A stretch of 11,261 bases of DNA from Crocinitomicaceae bacterium (lineage in GTDB: Bacteria > Bacteroidota > Bacteroidia > Flavobacteriales_D > Crocinitomicaceae): the NCBI GenBank assembly GCA_015662935.1, contig DQTF01000241.1, positions 1-11,261 of the forward strand. The letters are read 5' to 3'. This document shows, one piece after another, positions 1 through 4,791 of this stretch. The first letter of the stretch is position 1. Each line of letters opens with the position of its first letter. The translations under genes were made by a program, and so were the position numbers. The notes below the pieces were generated by a model, which was given only the letters and a program-made list of their open reading frames with translations, searched no databases and was not told where the DNA came from.

Positions 1-72
1 AGTTAATGATATTCTTTTTAAAGCTAGTGTGAAAATTTATTCTCTAGAAGGTTTCTCGGCAATAATAATTCA

Positions 73-80
73 TAACTTTG
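73..80 (+). promoter_or_regulatory. Bacteroidota -7 element of purN
   Basis: TAACTTTG matches the Bacteroidota primary sigma factor consensus TAnnTTTG exactly. Only 4 bases (CAAT) separate it from the purN ATG, so transcription would begin at or within a base or two of the start codon, giving a leaderless or nearly leaderless message. No convincing -33 TTG is visible at the usual distance. Assignment rests on the consensus match alone. Confidence 0.5.
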
Positions 81-84
81 CAAT

Positions 85-675
85 ATGCAAAAACAAAGAG
101 TTGCCATTTTTGCTTCAGGGACAGGTAGTAATGCTGTTAACTTGATTCACTATTTTAAAAACCATTCTGAAATAGAGGTTGTTTTTGTGATGAGCAATAA
201 AGAGGATGCAAAAGTTTTGCAATCTGCAAAAAATCTTGACGTTGCTACTTTTTTCTTACCCAATCAACAAGTTGCCAATGCAGAACCTCTTCTTGATTTG
301 TGTAAAGAACATCAAGTCGATTGGATTATTTTGGCGGGTTATTTACGATTGATTCCTTCCAAATTAATCACGTTCTATCAAGATAAAATGATCAATTTAC
401 ATCCTGCCCTTCTCCCAAATTATGGTGGAAAAGGAATGTATGGAAGTAATGTTCACAAGGCAGTTATTGCAAATAATGAAAATGAATCTGGTATTACCAT
501 TCATTTTGTAAATCAAGAGTTTGATAAAGGAAGGATTATTGCGCAGTTTCGATGTGAAATTAAAGAAGGTGATGGAGTCATTGAATTAGAACAAAAAATT
601 CGATATTTGGAGCAAAGTTATTTACCAATCGTAGTAGAAAAAACTATTTTAAGAGAAGAAAAAAGAAAATTATGA
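85..675 (+). CDS. purN: Phosphoribosylglycinamide formyltransferase (GART)
   Basis: Cytosolic enzyme of de novo purine synthesis that transfers the formyl group of 10-formyltetrahydrofolate to GAR, giving FGAR. At 196 residues it is close to the usual family length (about 190-210). The N-terminal Rossmann-like half carries the phosphate loop SGTGSN at residues 11-16. The catalytic triad of the family is present: N104 and H106 in INLHP, and D147 in the EFDKGR segment. The KGMYG segment near residue 116 is typical of Bacteroidota PurN. The ATG at 85 is preceded 4 bases upstream by a -7 element, so this start implies a leaderless message. The stop overlaps the start of the MarC-family gene (ATGA), suggesting translational coupling. 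Identification is secure. Confidence 0.96.
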   Translation: MQKQRVAIFASGTGSNAVNLIHYFKNHSEIEVVFVMSNKEDAKVLQSAKNLDVATFFLPNQQVANAEPLLDLCKEHQVDWIILAGYLRLIPSKLITFYQDKMINLHPALLPNYGGKGMYGSNVHKAVIANNENESGITIHFVNQEFDKGRIIAQFRCEIKEGDGVIELEQKIRYLEQSYLPIVVEKTILREEKRKL

Positions 676-1268
676 CAGTGCTTTTTGAAGAATTTAATTG
701 GGGAGATATATTTAAAGCATCAATGGTATTGTTTGCTGTTATTGACATCATTGGGTCTATTCCTCTCATTATTAAATTAAAAGAATCAGCAGGTGACATC
801 CATGCATTGAGAACAACCATCGTTTCTTTTGTGATTATGGTGACTTTTTTAATTGTTGGGAATAGTATTCTTGGCTTGTTTGGAGTTGAAGTGGAAGAAT
901 TTGCTGTTGCAGGTTCAATGATTCTATTTGCTATGTCACTGGAAATGATTTTAGGAATAAAGTTATTCAACAATGATAATGTAAGTGGGAAAACCGCGAG
1001 TATTGTACCGTTAGCTTTCCCAATCATTGCTGGTGCGGGTTCAATGACATCTATTATTTCATTAAGAGCAGAATATCACGAATTGAATATTTTCATTGCT
1101 GTTTTTATCAATATCATTTTGGTTTACGTCGTTCTTAGGTTAACTAAAGTAATTGAAAAAACTCTTGGAGAAGGTGGAATTGCCATTCTTCAGAAGGTGT
1201 TTGGTATTATTTTATTGGCGATTGCGATTAAGTTGTTTACGCAGAATGTGAAGAATTTGTTTGTTTAG
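672..1268 (+). CDS. MarC-family integral membrane protein
   Basis: Inner-membrane protein of the MarC/YhgN (UPF0056) family, whose biochemical role is not established; the historical link to multiple antibiotic resistance has been withdrawn. Length (198 aa) is normal. Six hydrophobic segments can be placed at about residues 14-35, 47-70, 77-97, 113-131, 138-158 and 171-191. The family signatures are clear: VIDIIGSIP at 23-31 (usual form VDPIGNIP; here the first proline position is isoleucine), AVAGSMILFAMSLEMI at 78-93, and PLAFPIIAGAGSMT at 113-126. The two half-repeats fit the internal duplication of the family. The start codon overlaps the purN stop in ATGA, so the two are almost certainly cotranscribed, though no functional link between purine synthesis and MarC is known. 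No hairpin terminator is seen after the stop; the 3' end abuts a pseudogene on the opposite strand. Confidence 0.92.
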   Translation: MTVLFEEFNWGDIFKASMVLFAVIDIIGSIPLIIKLKESAGDIHALRTTIVSFVIMVTFLIVGNSILGLFGVEVEEFAVAGSMILFAMSLEMILGIKLFNNDNVSGKTASIVPLAFPIIAGAGSMTSIISLRAEYHELNIFIAVFINIILVYVVLRLTKVIEKTLGEGGIAILQKVFGIILLAIAIKLFTQNVKNLFV

Positions 1269-1600
1269 TAACAGAACCTTTGATTGTTGGAGTTTTACCG
1301 CTTTGAAAGGATAATGCTTCGTTAACTTCAGGGTGCTTAAATTTAAAGCCTTCGTCGAGCAATCTTTTGGGGTAAACCCATCTGCTTTTTAGAATTAATT
1401 CACTTTCTGTTCTCATGAACCATGCACCAATTTTCAATGACCATTTTGGCTGAGGTAATCCGAATTTAATTCCTAATGATTTTCGTAAAGCTCTCATAAA
1501 TTCATCATTCGTAATCGTTTCTGGTGAAGAACAAATAATAGGTCCAGTGATTTTTTTTTACAAATCTATCCTCTTTAAGTGTTCTGTCAAAATTCTAACG
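1240..1600 (-). pseudogene. Remnant of TIGR01777-type NAD-dependent epimerase (YfcH/SDR39U1-like)
   Basis: On the minus strand, reading from about 1557 to 1306, the sequence encodes ITGPIICSSPETITN, then DEFMRALRKSLGIKFGLP, then an RTESELILKSRWVYPKRL segment and a GFKFKHPEVNEAL ending. This matches the C-terminal third of TIGR01777 SDR epimerases (typical pattern: SGPVN-V-PNPVTN-EF-RAL, then FGLPAP, RTE-E-LLKS, VVP-RLL, GF-F-P---EAL). The full protein is about 300 residues; only about 100 remain, and the N-terminal NAD-binding domain is missing. An in-frame TAA at 1558-1560 lies directly before a run of nine A (minus strand; T at 1551-1559 on plus). Upstream of the run another frame reads LKEDRFVKK, a plausible continuation, so a homopolymer frameshift is likely. 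An open frame can be read from ATG at 1497 to a stop at 1237, but this start is internal to the family. The edges given are approximate. Confidence 0.75.
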
Positions 1601-1614
1601 ACAAATTAATTGAC

Positions 1615-3330
1615 CTACCTCCCAGGAGTAAAGCTTCCTTGGCCTTTGCTTTGTCCTTCGATGATTTGCATTCCGTGTTCAAATTTCTTTTCGTTGAGTA
1701 CTTTTCCTCGTTTGTCGTAGATTTTAAAACTGCCATGTTTGAGTCCATCTTTGTAATCGATTTCCGAAAGGAGTTTCCCTCTTCGGCTGTATTTTTTCAT
1801 AGAGCCATGCAACTTTCCGTTCTTATAATGAGATATAACCGCAGGTGTTTTTCCACCAGGATAATAGGCAATCCATTCGCCGTCTTTTACGCCGTCTTTG
1901 TAGTTCCCTTCTTCGGTTTTTCTGAAATCTTTTGCGGAATAAGAAATAGATGGACCATGCTGGATACTTTCTAAAACGGTGTGTCCTTTCATAATACTAT
2001 AGTCCATTTTAGACTTCTTCTTAAACAATTTATACGTTGTGACATCTTTTGGCTTACCATTATCGAAGAATTCTTGCCATTCTCCCACTTTCATATCGGA
2101 TTTGTATTCTCCAATTAATTTTTGTTTGCCATTTGGATAAAAAGACAACCATTCTCCAGCAAGGTGTCCAGACTTGAAAGAAGCTTTATTTTTCAATTTA
2201 CCATTCTCCCAGTAATTATTCCATTCTCCTTCTTCCTTGCCATCAACATAAGTTCCTTGCATAAGCAAGGTTTCATCTTCGTACCAAGTTTTCCATTCCC
2301 CATTTTTCAAGTCCTTTGCATAGGTTCCCTGCTTGAATTTAGTTCCTTCTTTGTAGAAATAGGACCATTCTCCTGTACGCAAACCGTTGTCGTATTCTGC
2401 ATGATAAGAAAGCTCTCCTGTTGGATGCCAGTACGTCCATTTGCCATGTTGTTTATCATCCTTAAATTTCCCTTGCATATCACGTTTCCCAGAATTGGTG
2501 TACCACGTCCATTCACCTTGCTTCTTACCATTTTTATATTCTCCATCCACGTTTACCTGACCATTGTCGTAGTAATAATTATAGTGTCCATTGAGAACTC
2601 CATTCTTATAATGGCTGACCTTTTCTTTGTCGCCTGTGTAATAACTGTATTGCCATTCTCCCTCTTTCTCTCCATTTTTAAAAGAACCGGTTAAGGTTGG
2701 GTAGCCATAAATACTTATTTCTTCAAAATCGCCGTGCTTTAATCCATCTTTATAATTGTACCATTCTTTAACCGTTCCTGTTGTGTAGAAGGTTGTCATT
2801 TCCCCATTTCCATCCTTTATGATTTGAGTATGCAAAGAGTCGGGCAGGTAGAATTCCCACATGTAATTTGTGCTGGCTTTTACTTCTTCGATTGTTTTTA
2901 AGCGACCGTCTCTGTAATAATATTTCCATCGATTTGCTGGTTCTCCTTTCTGGTAATAACCTTCCACTTTGATGTTTCCTGTTTCGTACCATTCTGTGTA
3001 AATGCTATCTTGCTTACCTAGTTTAAAGAACCCGATTTGTTGATTTTTGCCATTCGGAAAGAACTTCACAACTTTTCCATGAAGCATCTCTCGGTAATAA
3101 TGGCGCTCTTCTTCTACCGTTCCTAGCTTGTCATAGTACAACCATTTCCCATGCTTATCAGTTGTTTCTCCGAATCGATCCACAAAGTATTTGCCTCTTG
3201 ATTGCACACGAGATTTATTGACATCCCAATAGGTTTGTTTATTTTTAGAAAGGTTCTCTTTTTTTACTTCTTGTGAGAAAGAAATCAAGGCAAAAAAGAA
3301 CGTGGAAATAAGAAAAAAGATTTTTAACAT
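1615..3330 (-). CDS. Exported MORN_2/YwqK-repeat protein (toxin-antitoxin YwqK family repeat)
   Basis: 571-residue exported protein of unknown function. Residues 1-20 form a Sec signal peptide (MLK start, Phe/Leu/Ile-rich core, ending SFSQ) with likely cleavage near residues 18-20; no lipobox cysteine is seen. From about residue 60 to 560 the protein consists of roughly 20 tandem units of 22-25 residues with the pattern [HEN]GEW--YY-NGK----G-YKNGK-, which is the MORN_2 (PF07661) / YwqK antitoxin-like repeat. Units in the first third (around the YMWEFYLPD stretch) are degenerate, and one unit near residue 460 carries an insertion of about 18 residues rich in Lys, Ser and Met. The C-terminus ends in a short SKGQGSFTPGR tail with no type IX secretion C-terminal domain visible. 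Such proteins are common in Bacteroidota, and the beta-hairpin repeats suggest an envelope structural or binding role; this is inference. The gene starts 37 bases downstream of the lysE-family gene on the same strand and may be cotranscribed or use its own -7 element. Confidence 0.88.
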   Translation of the reverse strand: MLKIFFLISTFFFALISFSQEVKKENLSKNKQTYWDVNKSRVQSRGKYFVDRFGETTDKHGKWLYYDKLGTVEEERHYYREMLHGKVVKFFPNGKNQQIGFFKLGKQDSIYTEWYETGNIKVEGYYQKGEPANRWKYYYRDGRLKTIEEVKASTNYMWEFYLPDSLHTQIIKDGNGEMTTFYTTGTVKEWYNYKDGLKHGDFEEISIYGYPTLTGSFKNGEKEGEWQYSYYTGDKEKVSHYKNGVLNGHYNYYYDNGQVNVDGEYKNGKKQGEWTWYTNSGKRDMQGKFKDDKQHGKWTYWHPTGELSYHAEYDNGLRTGEWSYFYKEGTKFKQGTYAKDLKNGEWKTWYEDETLLMQGTYVDGKEEGEWNNYWENGKLKNKASFKSGHLAGEWLSFYPNGKQKLIGEYKSDMKVGEWQEFFDNGKPKDVTTYKLFKKKSKMDYSIMKGHTVLESIQHGPSISYSAKDFRKTEEGNYKDGVKDGEWIAYYPGGKTPAVISHYKNGKLHGSMKKYSRRGKLLSEIDYKDGLKHGSFKIYDKRGKVLNEKKFEHGMQIIEGQSKGQGSFTPGR

Positions 3331-3362
3331 GAATGATTTTTTACTATAACTAATTATGCTTG

Positions 3363-3370
3363 CAAGGTTA
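3363..3370 (-). promoter_or_regulatory. Possible -7 element of the MORN-repeat gene
   Basis: Minus strand TAACCTTG differs from TAnnTTTG at one base and is followed by CAAG. It begins with the TAA stop codon of the LysE-family gene, so the downstream gene could have its own promoter inside the end of its neighbour, with a 5' leader of about 27 bases. No good -33 TTG is visible. Weak call. Confidence 0.3.
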
Positions 3371-4018
3371 CTTAGTTAAACCAATAATTCCTTGTGCAAT
3401 AAGAACGACTCCAAAGGCGACAAAAACAATACCAATTAAACGATTCAGTCCCTTTAAAACTTTATCTGTTACTAAAGGACGAAGACTTTTTGCTCCTAGA
3501 ATTTTTAGAAAATCAATGGAGAAAAATGTAATCAATATAGAAGCAAGAAAAACAATCATTGAATTTCCGGGCGCTCCTTCTGCACTATCTTTAGCTCCCA
3601 AAGTCATTACTGAGAACCAATAAAACACAACCATTGGGTTTGCTAAGTTTAAAACGAATCCTTTTAACGCAAGCAATGAATAATCTTTGAAACTGTGTCC
3701 TGAAAAGCCATCAACATTTTCTACTTGAATTCCTTTCACTTTCTTTAGAAAGTTAAATACCCCATAGGCGAGAAAAAGAACCCCACCAATTAATCGGATA
3801 ACAGAATTATCATCTCCTGATTGTAGTTGTTTTACTTGGTTAAAGAAAACAAATGCAATTGCAATGTAAACAATGTCATTTAAAACGACTCCTATATCAA
3901 ATGCGACAGCTGCTTTAATACCTTTTCGAATACTTGTTTCTAATAAAACAAAGAACACAGGACCAACCATTATACTGAGTATAAATCCGGTTACTATTCC
4001 TTTCAAAATTAAATCCAT
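3368..4018 (-). CDS. LysE/RhtB-family translocator
   Basis: Inner-membrane exporter of the LysE superfamily; members export amino acids or small related compounds, but the substrate cannot be told from sequence. Length 216 aa is typical. Six hydrophobic segments lie at about residues 5-28, 36-60, 72-92, 113-138, 152-172 and 192-212. Family hallmarks seen are VGPVFFVLLETSIRKG at 18-33 (the conserved G-P followed by a charged G loop), the FDIGVVLND segment at 40-48 with its conserved Asp residues, and the LNLANPMVVFYW segment at 123-134 containing the conserved Asn-Pro. The ATG at 4018 is the first Met before the conserved first helix. The gene is divergent from the small acidic protein gene and is followed on the same strand by the exported repeat protein. 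Confidence 0.9.
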   Translation of the reverse strand: MDLILKGIVTGFILSIMVGPVFFVLLETSIRKGIKAAVAFDIGVVLNDIVYIAIAFVFFNQVKQLQSGDDNSVIRLIGGVLFLAYGVFNFLKKVKGIQVENVDGFSGHSFKDYSLLALKGFVLNLANPMVVFYWFSVMTLGAKDSAEGAPGNSMIVFLASILITFFSIDFLKILGAKSLRPLVTDKVLKGLNRLIGIVFVAFGVVLIAQGIIGLTK

Positions 4019-4039
4019 ATAGTCGATTCTCTGTTCTTA

Positions 4040-4047
4040 CAAATTTA
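4040..4047 (-). promoter_or_regulatory. -7 element of the LysE-family gene
   Basis: Minus strand TAAATTTG is an exact TAnnTTTG match, 21 bases upstream of the ATG ending at 4018, leaving a leader of about 15 bases. A matching -33 element is not obvious. It faces away from the plus-strand -7 at 4137-4144, making 4019-4196 a divergent promoter region. Confidence 0.5.
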
Positions 4048-4136
4048 ATTGAATTTTTCACATCTTTCACTATTCATCATTCTCAATTTCTTCTTCTTTT
4101 TTTTGCTGTCTGTGCCTGTTTTTAATTCTCTTTGTT

Positions 4137-4144
4137 TACATTTG
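4137..4144 (+). promoter_or_regulatory. -7 element of the small acidic protein gene
   Basis: TACATTTG followed by CAAG is an exact TAnnTTTG match 52 bases upstream of the ATG at 4197, implying a leader of about 45 bases. The sequence upstream is T-rich (4088-4136) without a clear TTG at the usual -33 distance. Confidence 0.5.
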
Positions 4145-4196
4145 CAAGCAAGGTGAGTGGAATTAGTCCACTTTCAATTGAAAATAGATCGTAAGA

Positions 4197-4556
4197 ATGA
4201 AACTGGAAGCAGCAAATAAGAAATTAAATAGCATCATCAAGAAGGTGGAGAAAGATGGTGTTCAAGCAAAGAAATTAGTTGAAGATTTAAAAGAGCTAAG
4301 AGCTTTTGCTTTGGAAGAACAAGACCCTTTAGTGACTAAAGTGTTGCGTTTATCTTACGAATTTTTGACAGAGAATAATACATTTAGTGTTCAAGCTCAA
4401 TACGAAGAGGATGAAGAAGAGAATGAGTATCCTTTAGAAATTGAAGACAATGAGAACTTGTTATACTTGTTGAATTTGTTACTTCGTTCTGATCACAAAA
4501 TTAACAGAGAAGAAATTAAAGATTATCGTTCGGCACTTAAGTTAGAGTTGTATTAG
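4197..4556 (+). CDS. Small acidic, helical protein of unknown function
   Basis: Not recognised as a named family. The 119-residue product has no signal peptide or membrane segment and is probably cytosolic. Residues 1-60 are predicted by eye to be mostly helical, Lys/Glu-rich with leucine spacing suggestive of a short coiled coil or helical hairpin (EDLKELRAFALEE at 29-41). Residues 69-86 are a strongly acidic linker (8 Glu and 1 Asp between 70 and 78), followed by a Leu-rich helix NLLYLLNLLLRSDHKIN at 87-103 and a charged C-terminal helix. The gene looks genuine: it has an upstream -7 element, normal codon use and a strong terminator just after the stop. It stands alone, divergent from the LysE gene and convergent with the AddB-like gene. 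A protein-binding or regulatory adaptor role would be a guess. Confidence 0.82.
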   Translation: MKLEAANKKLNSIIKKVEKDGVQAKKLVEDLKELRAFALEEQDPLVTKVLRLSYEFLTENNTFSVQAQYEEDEEENEYPLEIEDNENLLYLLNLLLRSDHKINREEIKDYRSALKLELY

Positions 4557-4577
4557 GATTCCTCTTTTAAGATATAT

Positions 4578-4626
4578 AAAAACCGTTTTGAATTTCGACT
4601 TCGCTCGATGATCAAAGCGGTTTTTT
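4578..4626 (+). terminator. Strong intrinsic terminator after the 119-aa gene, probably bidirectional
   Basis: A 14-bp stem pairs 4578-4591 (AAAAACCGTTTTGA) with 4612-4625 (TCAAAGCGGTTTTT), with one G-T wobble, and runs into nine T (4621-4629). The 20-base loop itself contains a small TCGA/TCGA hairpin around CTTCGC. It lies 22 bases past the stop of the plus-strand gene. On the minus strand the stem is followed by TTTTTATATA, so it could also stop transcripts of the AddB-like gene. Confidence 0.85.
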
Positions 4627-4746
4627 TTTGCCACAAATATTCGAATACAAACATTTACCCAACCATTTTAAACTTCCATTCGTTTAATGATTAGAATATA
4701 GACTTTCTGGTTTGTTCTATATTTTGGTTTTATTATTCTTGCAGAT

Positions 4747-4788
4747 AACTGAAAAGAGTTGGAATGTAAATTTGACTCTTTTCAGTTT
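4747..4788. terminator. Hairpin abutting the AddB-like stop codon
   Basis: A perfect 14-bp inverted repeat pairs 4747-4760 region AAACTGAAAAGAGT (through 4759) with ACTCTTTTCAGTTT (4775-4788). The T run follows on the plus strand (4786-4793), so by geometry it is a better terminator for plus transcripts, although no plus-strand gene is visible between 4630 and 4746. On the minus strand it starts 3 bases after the AddB-like stop, preceded by eight A and followed only by TT, so it would act there mainly as a 3' stabilising hairpin or a weak terminator. The stretch 4627-4746 contains no gene that I can support. Confidence 0.65.
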
Positions 4789-4791
4789 TTT

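Noticed and set aside
1237..1497. 86-residue open frame on minus as a stand-alone gene
   Set aside because: Its start is an internal Met of the TIGR01777 epimerase C-terminal region, and family homology continues upstream of it to about 1557; treated as a pseudogene remnant. Its last 20 or so codons are antisense to the end of the MarC-family gene.
1595..1614. GTCAA...TTGAC hairpin downstream of the MORN-repeat gene
   Set aside because: The stem is 5 bp over a long loop, with no T run on the minus strand; not convincing as a terminator.
1579..2694. Long plus-strand open frames opposite the MORN-repeat gene
   Set aside because: They are antisense shadows: the repeat protein on the minus strand has a signal peptide and clear repeat periodicity, while the plus frames give Phe-rich translations with no recognisable domain.
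1615..3330. Toxin-antitoxin system, based on the YwqK antitoxin name of the repeat
   Set aside because: No toxin-like gene is adjacent, and the protein is exported with about 20 repeats; the family name alone does not support the function.
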